Shown here: positions 53,514 to 64,000 of the stretch, piece after piece
How positions within the stretch are numbered: position 1 is the stretch's first letter
Layout of the letters: each line of letters opens with the position of its first letter
Assembly: GCA_013377095.1 (NCBI GenBank)
Contig: JACAAY010000007.1
Coordinates: 1-64,000 of the forward strand
DNA from: Desulfuromonadales bacterium
GTDB taxonomy: Bacteria > Desulfobacterota > Desulfuromonadia > Geobacterales > Pseudopelobacteraceae
Reading direction: 5' to 3'
DNA length: 64,000 nt
Notes under the pieces: model-generated
Databases searched by the model: none
Seen by the model: the letters and a program-made list of their open reading frames with translations, nothing else
What the model was told of the DNA's origin: nothing
Made by a program: the position numbers and the translations under genes

Positions 53514-55106
53514 TTATATACTCATTTTCTTGATGTTTCCCTTGTTCAGGAACAGGTCAAAGGTCACCTTGGTGCCGATCAGCGAGGTGAACAGGTTGAT
53601 GATAACCCCCAGGCTGAGGGATACGGCAAACCCCTTGACCGGCCCGGTACCGAACTGGAACAAAACAGCCGCAGTAATCAGGGTGGTGACATGGGAGTCC
53701 ATGATGGTCAGGAAGGCTTTGTCATAACCGGCATCAAGCGCCGACTTGGGGGATTTACCCAGTTTGAGCTCTTCGCGAATACGTTCGAAGATAATGACGT
53801 TGGAATCCACCGACATGCCGATCAGCAGAACGATAGCGGCAATACCGGGCAGAGTCAGGGTCGCGCCCAGAGCGGCCAATGCTCCCGTCAGATAGAGCAC
53901 ATTCAGTACCATACCCAGGTTGGCCACCATGCCGCACAGTTTGTAGTAGATTGCCATGAAAACGACAACCAGCACGACACCGATCAATCCGGCCATCAAA
54001 CCCTTGTTAATGGAATCCTGTCCCAGGGAGGGGCCGACGGTCTCGTTCTGGATGATCTTGACCGGGGCGGGAAGTGCTCCCGCTCGCAGGACGATGGCCA
54101 GGTCGGCGGCGGTCTTTTCGGTGAAATTGCCGGATATCTGGGCGCTGCCACCGGAGATGCGTTCACGTATGACCGGTGCAGAGTAGACGTTGCTGTCCAG
54201 CACAATGGCAAAACGTTTGCCAACATTGGCAGCGGTAACCTGGTCGAACAGCTTGGCCCCCAGGGAGTTGAACTCGATGGCCACATAGGGCTGGTTGAAC
54301 TGGGATTCGATGCGCACCTGGGCATCGGTCAGCAGATCGCCGGTAATCAACGATTTTTTCTGCAGCACGAACGGTATCTCACTGACAGCGCCGGTGGTGG
54401 GATCAACCGTCTTTTCTTTCATGATTTCGGTATCATCGGGCAGAGAGGTGGAGTTTGGCGGCAGATCCTCCCGCACCAACTTGAACTCCAGTCGCGCGGT
54501 CCTGCCGATCAGGTCAATTGCCCGCTGGGGATCCTTGATACCGGGCAGCTGCACCACGATATGATTGATGCCCTCGCGCTGGATCAGCGGCTCGGAAACT
54601 CCGAACTGGTCGATCCTGTTGCGAATGGTCTCCAGAGCCTGGGCAACCGCCTTGTCCTTGCGATCCTTGGCCGCTTCATCCGTAATCGTCAGGTCCAGGG
54701 CGACAAATCCGCCTTCATCTCGCTGCTGGCTCTGCTGGTAGCCGGGATACTTGTCCTTCAGCAGTTTCTGCACGGTAGTGGCGGTGTCCTTTTCGTAGAG
54801 CAAAACAGACACCTTGTCAGAACCAACACGGTTGATACGTTTGAAATGCAGATTTTTGCCGTTCAACGTGTCTTCCAGATCGGTTGCAATGATATCAAGT
54901 GATCCTTCCACCGCCTTCTGGGTGTCCACCTCCAACACCAGGTGCGTACCACCCTGCAAGTCAAGTCCCAGATGAATCTTGTCCTTGGGGAGCAGTCCTG
55001 TCCACCACGATGGCAGCTGGGCAACCAGTGTGGGGGTCAGGTAGAAAAGCGACAACAGGGCAAATATCACTATCAGGCTTATGCGCCAGCCGGTTCCTTT
55101 AGGCAT
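53514..55106 (-). CDS. secD: Protein translocase subunit SecD
   Basis: 530 residues. It starts with one helix, HLGLDLQGGTHLVLEVD, has a large periplasmic region, and ends in five helices with IGMSVDSNVIIFERIREEL and DSHVTTLITAAVLFQFGTGPVKGFA, hallmarks of the RND-like pump. Standard length for the short SecD. It is preceded by yajC. Confidence 0.97.
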   Translation of the reverse strand: MPKGTGWRISLIVIFALLSLFYLTPTLVAQLPSWWTGLLPKDKIHLGLDLQGGTHLVLEVDTQKAVEGSLDIIATDLEDTLNGKNLHFKRINRVGSDKVSVLLYEKDTATTVQKLLKDKYPGYQQSQQRDEGGFVALDLTITDEAAKDRKDKAVAQALETIRNRIDQFGVSEPLIQREGINHIVVQLPGIKDPQRAIDLIGRTARLEFKLVREDLPPNSTSLPDDTEIMKEKTVDPTTGAVSEIPFVLQKKSLITGDLLTDAQVRIESQFNQPYVAIEFNSLGAKLFDQVTAANVGKRFAIVLDSNVYSAPVIRERISGGSAQISGNFTEKTAADLAIVLRAGALPAPVKIIQNETVGPSLGQDSINKGLMAGLIGVVLVVVFMAIYYKLCGMVANLGMVLNVLYLTGALAALGATLTLPGIAAIVLLIGMSVDSNVIIFERIREELKLGKSPKSALDAGYDKAFLTIMDSHVTTLITAAVLFQFGTGPVKGFAVSLSLGVIINLFTSLIGTKVTFDLFLNKGNIKKMSI

Positions 55107-55185
55107 GCGGCTCAGTCTCCCTTCGGTTGTATTGTTTGGTTAAGGGCACTACAGGCTCTATTCTTAATCTGGTCCTGAATCATGA

Positions 55186-55476
55186 CTATTTATTGTTTAA
55201 AGCTGCAATGTAGGATTTGGTGATTTTGATGACAACGCCGGTAGCGATCTCAAGCCCCACGATACCATCCTCCACACTTGCAACCTTACCGTGTACACCA
55301 CCGGCGGTGATCACCTGATCACCTTTTTTGATATTGTCGAGCAATGCCCTGTGTTCCTTGGCCTTCTTCTGCTGGGGTCGGATCAGAAGAAAATAGAAAA
55401 TGGCGAACATGAGTATCAGGGGTATAAACTGCTGAATTGCGCCCATTCCACCAGGCCCTGTAGCTGATCCAAACAT
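55186..55476 (-). CDS. yajC: Preprotein translocase subunit YajC
   Basis: 96 residues from ATG 55476 with AGGAGG eight bases before it. One transmembrane helix (IPLILMFAIFYFLLIRPQQKK, positions about 17-37) and a soluble tail with GDQVITAGGVHGKVASVEDG. It associates with SecDF. It starts 14 bases after tgt. Confidence 0.96.
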   Translation of the reverse strand: MFGSATGPGGMGAIQQFIPLILMFAIFYFLLIRPQQKKAKEHRALLDNIKKGDQVITAGGVHGKVASVEDGIVGLEIATGVVIKITKSYIAALNNK

Positions 55477-55489
55477 TGAACAATCCTCC

Positions 55490-57714
<2,225 letters not shown>

Positions 57715-57736
57715 GACACCATCGCCTTAACAACTG

Positions 57737-58849
57737 TCAAAGAACCTTTTCAAGCACTGTTCCGGGGTAGTAGTAGGAAAGGATTTCGGTATAACTGAAA
57801 CCATTCAAAGCGCGTTGTTTTGCCCCCCATTGACAGAGGCCCACACCATGACCGTTACCGATACCGCTGAAAACTGCGGCGCCATCAGAAACCCGTACGG
57901 AAAAATTCGTACTCTTGATAACGCCGTAACCGAGTATCTTACGAAACTGGTCACCAGCCAGGGTAACAGTGCCACGGCCGGACACAACCGAAATATTTTT
58001 GAGACGACCGCGATTGTTGCGGCCACCCGGCCTGATATCAGTTACTCCCGAGACCTTGAAACCGGCGGCGCGCAATCGTTCCTCGATATCCTTCAGTTCC
58101 AGTTTCTGTTCCCAGTTGCTGGATGAGTTGCCAAGGCAATACTCGCAGGTGACGCCCTTGAGATAGGGCAGACGCAGTCCCCACACATTCTCGGACGTTT
58201 CGGTTTTCCCCCCGCAGTTGGAGTGGTAGAAAGCCTGGATGATAGCTCTGTTGTAGGTCAATACTTCCCCGGCTGTCTCGGAAACAGCCCGTTTTGCCCG
58301 GCTGTCTTCAATCAGGCAGCCATCGTAAACCTGATCGAGGACCGATGACTCCAGGTGAAAGGGTGCATTTTTCTTCAGTTCTTTGCGATAGAGGGCATAG
58401 GTTCTGGCAATAACCGCCTGGGCTTTGACAGATTCGATGGGCCATGAAGACGAAACTTCGCAGTTTATCAATCCGACCAGGTACTCTTCCAGCAACAGCT
58501 CATTGACGACCAGAATTCCTCTGTCCCCAAAAGAGATTTCAGACTGCCCGCGATACGGCTTCCCGTTGATAAAAACAGCGCCCGGCGCCGAAAAAGTGAG
58601 GCGCCGGTAACCGACGCCATCCAACAGAATGCCCTCACCGCCAGGCCTGAGGGTAACGGGAGGGACAACGACCAGGGCATCACCGTTTTCACGTTTCGCC
58701 AGCAAACCGACGCCATCGACGACAACGGTTGCTGCCTGTTTGACAATGGCTACCCGTATGGTCTGATTGGGAACAGCGTCAGCCGTTCCGGATTCCGTTG
58801 TCCAGAGAACAAGGGCAACGACCAGTAGAGCCGCTCCTGATATGCGCAT
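57737..58849 (-). CDS. SpoIID/LytB-domain protein
   Basis: From ATG 58849, about 370 residues with a signal peptide (ISGAALLVVALVLWT). SpoIID motifs are visible: RGQSEISFGDRGILVVNELL, EEYLVGLINCEVSSSWPIES, KAQAVIARTYALY, and CGGKTETSENVWG, followed by the C-terminal GIGNGHGVGLCQWGAKQRAL. It is a glycan-strand lytic transglycosylase, related to those of Bacillus sporulation but also present in many non-sporing bacteria. The start is uncertain: longer frames exist and the ribosome-binding site is weak. Confidence 0.88.
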   Translation of the reverse strand: MRISGAALLVVALVLWTTESGTADAVPNQTIRVAIVKQAATVVVDGVGLLAKRENGDALVVVPPVTLRPGGEGILLDGVGYRRLTFSAPGAVFINGKPYRGQSEISFGDRGILVVNELLLEEYLVGLINCEVSSSWPIESVKAQAVIARTYALYRKELKKNAPFHLESSVLDQVYDGCLIEDSRAKRAVSETAGEVLTYNRAIIQAFYHSNCGGKTETSENVWGLRLPYLKGVTCEYCLGNSSSNWEQKLELKDIEERLRAAGFKVSGVTDIRPGGRNNRGRLKNISVVSGRGTVTLAGDQFRKILGYGVIKSTNFSVRVSDGAAVFSGIGNGHGVGLCQWGAKQRALNGFSYTEILSYYYPGTVLEKVL

Positions 58850-59099
58850 GAGTAATGACAGCAAAACGTAGTGATACAAACACAGAAGCAGGCTTTCTGT
58901 CAATTTTTTTGATGGTCCGGCAGGGTAGCGCCAAGCCCCGCTCTGTTTGCGCAGCAAGGTAAACCAGCCGGCAAACAGGTGGTGCATGATTTATCCATAT
59001 CAGTTTTACCGGATTATTGCTTGGCACCGGTGCGTAGTATTGCTATGCTGCAACAATTGCAGACATTTCAGAACTGTTCCATTCCCTGGTGAAATAAAC

Positions 59100-60062
59100 G
59101 TGCCTGCCCTGCTCGACATCAATGATCTTCATACCTGTTTCAAAACCCAAGACGGTAGTGTTACCGCGGTCAATGGCGTCAGCCTTACCATCAACAGGGG
59201 CGCCACCCTGGCTCTGGTGGGAGAATCGGGGTCGGGCAAATCAATGACCGCCCTCTCCATCATGCGCCTGGTCCCACCCCCCGGCTTTATCCGGTGCGGC
59301 GCCATACGCCTGAATGGCACTGACCTCCTTACCCTGTCCGATGGGGAGATGCGCGCCATTCGGGGGAGTCGCATCTCGATGGTGTTTCAGGAGCCGATGA
59401 CGTCGCTCAATCCGGTGCTGCGCATCGGCGACCAGATCATGGAGCCGCTCTTGCTGCACCGCACCATGACGAAGCGTGATGCTGCCGAAGAAGCCGCACT
59501 CCTGCTGCAACGGGTCGGAATTCCCGCAGCCGGGGAGCGTCTTCGTGACTACCCCCATCAGCTGAGCGGCGGCATGCGCCAGCGGGTCATGATCGCCATG
59601 GCGCTGGCCTGCAGCCCTGACCTGCTGATCGCCGATGAACCGACCACCGCGCTGGATGTGACCATCCAGGCCCAGATCCTGGAGTTGATTGACTCCCTCA
59701 GGCAAACCACCGAGATGGGGATTCTGCTGATTACCCACGACCTGGGCATAGTTGCCGAACGCTCGGACCACACCTGTGTCATGTACGCCGGGCGGATTGT
59801 TGAGTCAACCACCAGTGAAGAATTGCTGGGAAACCCCTGCCACCCCTACACTCGAGCGCTGCTGGCCTCGCTCCCCCAGAACGCCGAACCGGGTAAACCG
59901 CTGGTGACTCTTGCCGGGCAGTCGCCTATCCTGTCGGAAAACCTCCCGGGGTGCGGTTTTTGCGACCGCTGTCCGAGTGCGCTAGCCGAGTGCCGGCTCC
60001 AGGTTCCGGAACTACGTGAAATAGCGCCCGGCCACCTGCTGCGCTGTTGGAGGAGCCCGTGA
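59100..60062 (+). CDS. Oligopeptide/dipeptide ABC transporter ATPase (DppD-like)
   Basis: From GTG 59100, 320 residues; GGTGA lies seven bases upstream. Walker [14 protein letters not shown]-loop, signature [19 protein letters not shown], Walker [13 protein letters not shown]. The C-terminal oligopeptide-transporter domain is present with [18 protein letters not shown], which is typical of DppD/OppD. It is coupled to the second ATPase by a GTGA overlap. No permease or binding-protein gene is in this window. Confidence 0.92.
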   Translation: MPALLDINDLHTCFKTQDGSVTAVNGVSLTINRGATLALVGESGSGKSMTALSIMRLVPPPGFIRCGAIRLNGTDLLTLSDGEMRAIRGSRISMVFQEPMTSLNPVLRIGDQIMEPLLLHRTMTKRDAAEEAALLLQRVGIPAAGERLRDYPHQLSGGMRQRVMIAMALACSPDLLIADEPTTALDVTIQAQILELIDSLRQTTEMGILLITHDLGIVAERSDHTCVMYAGRIVESTTSEELLGNPCHPYTRALLASLPQNAEPGKPLVTLAGQSPILSENLPGCGFCDRCPSALAECRLQVPELREIAPGHLLRCWRSP

Positions 60063-61051
60063 TCGCTGACAACGCCATCCTGGGAGGAATGAAACTCCGC
60101 AAACAGTTCCGGGTGAAGAGCGCACCTGCCACACCGGCTGGACTGTTGACGGCGGTGGATGACGTTTCCATTGAGCTTGCCCGTGGTGAAACCCTGGGGA
60201 TTGCCGGTGAATCGGGTTGCGGGAAATCGACCCTGGCCAGAATTCTGGCTGGCCTGCTGGAGCCGGACCAGGGCCAGGTTCTTTCCAACGGCACCAAACT
60301 CTCGGATATGACCCGTGAGCAGGCGCGCACCTTTCGACAACAGACCCAGATGATCTTTCAGGACCCCTTCTCCTCACTCAATCCGCGCATGCGGGCCGGA
60401 GACATCATCGGTGAACCGCTGGTCATCGCCAGTCAGGGTACCTCGGCAACGCGACGCTCCACCGTGGAGAGTATCATGGCAACGGTGGGACTGACAGCGC
60501 AGCAGTACCATCGTTTTCCCCACGAGTTTTCCGGAGGACAGCGTCAGCGCATCGGCATTGCCCGCGCCCTGGCCAGTTCACCGGCGGTGATCATTGCCGA
60601 TGAACCGGTATCGTCACTGGACATCTCCATCCAGGCCCAGATCATCAACCTGCTGCAGAGCATGAAGTCAGCCTATAACCTCTCCCTGCTGATCATCTCC
60701 CATGATCTGTCCGTTCTGCGCCATATCTGCGACCGGGTCAGTATCATGTACCTGGGAACCATTGTGGAGAGCGCCCCGGCAGCGGAGCTGTTCACTCAGT
60801 GCCTGCACCCCTACACCGAAGCCCTGCTGGCCGCCATCCCCAGAATACACCGTTCAGGCGCACGTAAGGCCGTCATCCTCAGGGACGACATTCCTTCGCC
60901 GCTGGCCATCCCTCCCGGCTGCCGCTTTCACCCCCGCTGCCGCTATGTCCAGGAGATCTGCCGCACTACCCCTCCACAGCTCGAGCAAAAGCAATCGAAG
61001 CACTTTGCCGCCTGCCACTTCAGTAGCTCGCTATTTGCAGTACAGGAGTAA
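60059..61051 (+). CDS. Oligopeptide/dipeptide ABC transporter ATPase (DppF-like)
   Basis: From GTG 60059, 330 residues; the start overlaps the previous stop (GTGA) and GGAGG is five bases upstream. A TTG at 60047 and ATG at 60089 are less favoured. Walker A GESGCGKSTLAR, signature FSGGQRQRIGIARALASSP, Walker B VIIADEPVSSLD, and the C-terminal PPGCRFHPRCRYVQEIC. It pairs with the DppD-like ATPase to power peptide uptake. Confidence 0.92.
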   Translation: MIADNAILGGMKLRKQFRVKSAPATPAGLLTAVDDVSIELARGETLGIAGESGCGKSTLARILAGLLEPDQGQVLSNGTKLSDMTREQARTFRQQTQMIFQDPFSSLNPRMRAGDIIGEPLVIASQGTSATRRSTVESIMATVGLTAQQYHRFPHEFSGGQRQRIGIARALASSPAVIIADEPVSSLDISIQAQIINLLQSMKSAYNLSLLIISHDLSVLRHICDRVSIMYLGTIVESAPAAELFTQCLHPYTEALLAAIPRIHRSGARKAVILRDDIPSPLAIPPGCRFHPRCRYVQEICRTTPPQLEQKQSKHFAACHFSSSLFAVQE

Positions 61052-61055
61052 CGCA

Positions 61056-61865
61056 TCAACGCAGAATGGTGGTCAGCGTCGCCCAGGCCAGCACAGCAAC
61101 GGTTGCGGCGGCGCAAGCCAGTGCCAGTACCATGTGCAGCGTGGTCTCGCGTCTGCGCCCCTGATACCCCAGCAACCAGCCAAGCAGTATTCCGCCGACA
61201 ATACCACCGCCATGCCCCCAGTTATTTATACCCGGCACAATCAGACCAAATATCAGCAAACTGACCACCCAGCCGCTCACTTCGCGGTACACCGAGTGAC
61301 CATAGACGCCGCCGCTATCTTTTCCGTAGAACAGCAGGGAGCCGATCAGGCTGCAGATGCCTGCCGACGCTCCGATGGTGAAGGAGACCCCTGCCAAATA
61401 GGAAACCCAGAAGCCGAAGACACCTCCAAGCGTGTAGATGGTGAACATCCGGCTGGTACCGTACTCATTTGCCGCCCAGGGCGCTATCTGCCGCAGGGCC
61501 ATCAGGTTGAAAAGCAGGTGCAAAATACCGCCATGCAGGTAATTTGCACTCAGCAACGTCCAGATTTTACCGTAATGATCTATGGGAACGGTTCCGGTCG
61601 CCCCCAGCAGCAGCAGGCTGACATTTCCGGGAGCAAGAAAACCGCCATGACCCATGCGGACACTCACCACCAGGGAAAGTGCGTAATACAGCAGGTTGAC
61701 CGTGATGATAGCCTTGACGACCCAGTCTCCCTCAAGCACCCCGCGTGTCAGGTTGATGAGCTGCCACCAGGGAGCAGAACGCGATGTTCCACAGTGCGAA
61801 CAGGTTGATTCCTCGCTGCCGATCAACGTTCTGCAACGCGGACAGAGTATTGGCCGTTGTGCCAT
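61056..61865 (-). CDS. Rhomboid-family protease with N-terminal zinc ribbon
   Basis: From ATG 61865, 269 residues; GAGG lies eight bases upstream. A small zinc ribbon is at the start (C8, C11, C22, C25: CPRCRTLIGSEESTCSHC). Six helices follow. The catalytic serine is in TIGASAGICSLIGS, and a histidine is in WGHGGGIVGGI. It cuts transmembrane proteins within the membrane. It is convergent with the ABC ATPase gene, five bases from its end. Confidence 0.9.
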   Translation of the reverse strand: MAQRPILCPRCRTLIGSEESTCSHCGTSRSAPWWQLINLTRGVLEGDWVVKAIITVNLLYYALSLVVSVRMGHGGFLAPGNVSLLLLGATGTVPIDHYGKIWTLLSANYLHGGILHLLFNLMALRQIAPWAANEYGTSRMFTIYTLGGVFGFWVSYLAGVSFTIGASAGICSLIGSLLFYGKDSGGVYGHSVYREVSGWVVSLLIFGLIVPGINNWGHGGGIVGGILLGWLLGYQGRRRETTLHMVLALACAAATVAVLAWATLTTILR

Positions 61866-62020
61866 GCTGAATACCTCATTGTCTGGATTTGAATGTTCGC
61901 AGGGGATTGTGCGCGGGCAAGAAGTGATAACAGAAAGGTGAGTCTGATGATACCCAAGCTGATCCAAACCGGATATCAGTTCACCGGTAACCTACCACGA
62001 CAGCCTTAAATTGATCGTAA

Positions 62021-63091
62021 TCAGCGAGCCTTTTTTTGTATAAACGTCCGGATACCGTTTTCAAATGTTTCTTCAATTTCGCCCTTGGGGTGATTGGTTA
62101 CATACCCACGAAAATAAATGAACAGCATCACGATTATAACAGACAGGATTGTCAGGAACATGAGGTTGTCGACAATGGTTTCCCAGTGGGTTTTAACGTT
62201 TCCCCCCCGGTCATTCGGGTTATCAATACCCTCGCGCAGGGCGAAATGCTCGCGCAGTTGACGGATACGCTTAAGCTGGATGTTTGCAATGTGATTGACA
62301 ATGGCATCGCGGTCACGTTCATCGATGAAGACAAACTTCAAGGCCACATTGTAGCTTTCACGGTCACCTGCAACGGCAAGGTTGCGATTGACGAACACGA
62401 CCCTGCCGATGGCCTCCACGATGCGGCGTGGCGTTGATGGAACCATGATTTCAAGCGGAACGTACTCTTCCTCCTCGAAATGCTGATGTGCGACGATGCG
62501 TATTCCACCACCACTGATGCTGGCTGCAAGAGGGATGATGGTATCCCAGGAGGTATCCAGTTCTTCTGTCTCATCTGCCAGCGGTTTCTGTCTTCGTTCC
62601 GGGGGAAGATCGGCGTTTTCAGCAATAAACGTAACATCCCATAACTGCTGTTTGCGAAGCAACTCTTCATCAAGACGCTTCTGGCGACGGGTTTGCCATT
62701 CCTTGTTGAGAACATCAGGGTTTTGCTCGCGGGAAAGGAAATACTTAATGGGAAGGAAAGCATCGACACGGTAGAATTCACGCAGCTCGTCGGTAACGAT
62801 CTCACCGATCAGACGAACCAGAACAAAACTGGCCCGCCCCTCAATGACGATGATGGCGCGACAGCTGTAGGCGGCATCGTCCCTGCCTCCCCGCAAATCG
62901 ACAATCTGACCGACATGCAGACTAACGCCAACCGGCAAATGATCGCGGGAAAGCTGCAGGGTTACCAGATCTTCATCAACTTCGTAGATCACTGCCCAAT
63001 CGAGAAAAACTTCGGAGTTCGGCATGGGAATGCCGACACCGATTTTCATCCCGGTAGAGAAATAGCTGGCGTAATTACCCATGTCACTCAT
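62021..63091 (-). CDS. PilZ-domain protein with C-terminal transmembrane anchor
   Basis: 356 residues. A YcgR-like N-terminal domain (about 1-100) is followed by the c-di-GMP-contact RxxxR in ELREFYRVDAFLPIKYFLS, and the second PilZ motif appears as AASISGGGIRIVAHQH, with a serine in place of the usual Asp/Asn. The C-terminus has a helix (about 315-335, LMFLTILSVIIVMLFIYFRG) that would hold the protein in the inner membrane. A c-di-GMP receptor is likely; binding could be weak because of the changed residue. Confidence 0.82.
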   Translation of the reverse strand: MSDMGNYASYFSTGMKIGVGIPMPNSEVFLDWAVIYEVDEDLVTLQLSRDHLPVGVSLHVGQIVDLRGGRDDAAYSCRAIIVIEGRASFVLVRLIGEIVTDELREFYRVDAFLPIKYFLSREQNPDVLNKEWQTRRQKRLDEELLRKQQLWDVTFIAENADLPPERRQKPLADETEELDTSWDTIIPLAASISGGGIRIVAHQHFEEEEYVPLEIMVPSTPRRIVEAIGRVVFVNRNLAVAGDRESYNVALKFVFIDERDRDAIVNHIANIQLKRIRQLREHFALREGIDNPNDRGGNVKTHWETIVDNLMFLTILSVIIVMLFIYFRGYVTNHPKGEIEETFENGIRTFIQKKAR

Positions 63092-63149
63092 GATCTGGGT
63101 CCCGTTCAGGAACTATGAAAAAGTCGAGAGGGCATACAAAAGAGAAAAG

Positions 63150-63341
63150 CTATGCGATCGAGTGATTTAATGCTTCGAGGAGTTCGTCAATACCAACCTT
63201 GTGAACACCCGCGCCATGTTCCAGAGTTTCCAGATCAGCGATTTGACACTCGTAGCAGTCAAGCTTGAACAACTTGAATACGGTGAGGGTTTCGGGGTGT
63301 TTTCTAATGACATCTGCGATAATCATATCTCTGGTGATCAT
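63150..63341 (-). CDS. DUF1858-domain protein
   Basis: 63 residues, no signal peptide. It carries the DUF1858 pattern MIIADVIRKHPETLTVFKLFKLDCYECQIA with two cysteines in CYEC and ends VGIDELLEALNHSIA. DUF1858 is often beside or fused to Fe-S and nitrogen- or sulfur-metabolism proteins; the function is not known. It lies between the PilZ gene and the aminotransferase on the same strand. Confidence 0.8.
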   Translation of the reverse strand: MITRDMIIADVIRKHPETLTVFKLFKLDCYECQIADLETLEHGAGVHKVGIDELLEALNHSIA

Positions 63342-63401
63342 GTCTGCACCCCTGTGGAACGGGTTATGGGAATATGTCGTATGTACCTGGCCGGAATGTA
63401 C

Positions 63402-64000
63402 CTACTGCAGGTTTTTAATGGCTTCTTCGATTCGATCCATACCTTCCGCTATGTTTTCCATGCTGACAGCATAGGACAATCTTGCATATTTGTCACCGCC
63501 AAAGGCAACGCCCGGCACCAGCGCAACACGCACTTCCTCCAGCAGATAATCGGCAAACTCGGTTGAGTTGCTGATGACTTTGCCGTTGAAGCTTTTACCA
63601 TAAACGGAGGAAAAGTTGGGGAAGACATAGAAGGCGCCCGTGGAAGTAAAACAGGTGACCCCTGGCATGGCATTCAAGCGACTGACAATATAGGCGCGAC
63701 GTTTTTCAAACTCTTTCACCATATCGGCCACCGGTTCCTGCGATCCGCTAATTGCCTCCACTGCAGCTTTCTGGGCGACGGAACTGGCACTTGAAGTGGA
63801 CTGGGACTGCATTTTGGTAATGGCGGCGATCAGCTCTTTATCGGCGCAGACATACCCGATTCGCCAGCCGGTCATGGCATAGGTTTTTGAAACCCCGTTG
63901 ACAACGGCAACCCGCGGTTTCAGCTCTGGCAGTACCTGGGCTATATTTTTGAACACCAGGCCGTCATATATCAACCGCTCGTAGATATCGTCGGAAATAA
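63402..64000 (-). CDS. aspC: Aspartate aminotransferase, PLP fold type I (N-terminus beyond the right edge)
   Basis: About 199 C-terminal residues are in the window; the frame is open at the right edge. It shows ISDDIYERLIYDGL and the PLP-lysine motif VNGVSKTYAMTGWRIGY, then SVAQKAAVEAISGSQEPVA and the C-terminal GAFYVFPNFSSVYGKSF and VALVPGVAFGGDKYARLSYA with the conserved Arg. About 200 residues of the usual 395 are missing. It fits class Ib aspartate or prephenate aminotransferases. Confidence 0.93.
   Translation of the reverse strand, partial: ISDDIYERLIYDGLVFKNIAQVLPELKPRVAVVNGVSKTYAMTGWRIGYVCADKELIAAITKMQSQSTSSASSVAQKAAVEAISGSQEPVADMVKEFEKRRAYIVSRLNAMPGVTCFTSTGAFYVFPNFSSVYGKSFNGKVISNSTEFADYLLEEVRVALVPGVAFGGDKYARLSYAVSMENIAEGMDRIEEAIKNLQ

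Noticed and set aside
53322-54902. 526-codon open frame on the forward strand
   Set aside because: It lies opposite secD and secF, both complete and in a standard operon. The translation is Gln/Gly/His-rich without motifs, as expected for a shadow.
60702-61808. 368-codon open frame on the forward strand
   Set aside because: It overlaps the end of the DppF-like gene and the antisense of the rhomboid gene. The composition is low-complexity.

Overview
The window is a gene-dense bacterial chromosome segment with about 64 protein genes, no rRNA or tRNA gene that I could find, no insertion sequence and no CRISPR array. Gene content and order point to the Geobacter/Pelobacter group (Desulfuromonadota, formerly Deltaproteobacteria). 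The indicators are a yceD-rpmF-plsX-fabD-fabG-acpP-fabF-rpiB-glyA run, the ExeA/GspB pair, Na/Pi-PhoU and PilZ proteins, and a DUF1858 protein beside an aspartate aminotransferase. This placement is inferred from gene content, not from a database comparison.

Layout. 1-5560: clpB (cut by the left edge) behind a translationally coupled HEAT-repeat/HD-GYP pair that shares an N-terminal module. 5685-7205: malQ. 7202-14469: a long fatty-acid, ribosomal-protein and one-carbon operon group with a good sigma70 promoter, in which fabH is missing between plsX and fabD. 14494-20224: a leftward polysaccharide-export group (SLBB outer-membrane protein with an FN3-like N-terminus, Wzz-like protein, PAP2 phosphatase, HAD phosphatase). 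20258-27491: ispG, proS, a PaaK-like ligase, infA, and a complete efp-epmA-epmB beta-lysylation cluster. 27558-29988: ExeA-like ATPase and GspB-like protein. 29995-33452: pgsA, a lytic transglycosylase, purMN and rpsT. 33502-40053: an acidic Cys-rich small protein, fbp, and a tightly overlapping leftward operon (Na/Pi-PhoU, ppx/gppA, rnc, radical SAM, mutM) whose last gene, mutM, carries an in-frame amber codon. 40236-44772: a second overlapping leftward operon, queD-queE-creatininase-rlmD-TPR, followed by an IHF/HU gene. 44903-50181: CHAP protein, metY, small membrane protein, yrdC/sua5, a divergent fatty-acid desaturase and a CDF transporter. 50187-58849: recJ, TPR, secF, secD, yajC, tgt, queA and a SpoIID-like protein. 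59100-64000: two oligopeptide ABC ATPases without permeases, a rhomboid protease with zinc ribbon, a PilZ protein, a DUF1858 protein and the C-terminal part of aspC.

Functional threads. Queuosine synthesis is split between queD/queE and tgt/queA. Translation appears in infA, efp with its two modifying enzymes, proS, rpsT, rpmF, rlmD and ihfB-adjacent genes. Envelope functions include polysaccharide export, SecDF-YajC, the ExeA/GspB pair, peptidoglycan enzymes, PgsA, the desaturase and the fatty-acid operon. No clear defence island or mobile element is present. The most unusual items are the HEAT/HD-GYP pair with a shared N-domain, the amber-interrupted mutM, the missing fabH with direct repeats in its place, the creatininase-family gene locked inside the queuosine operon, and an orphan ABC ATPase pair.
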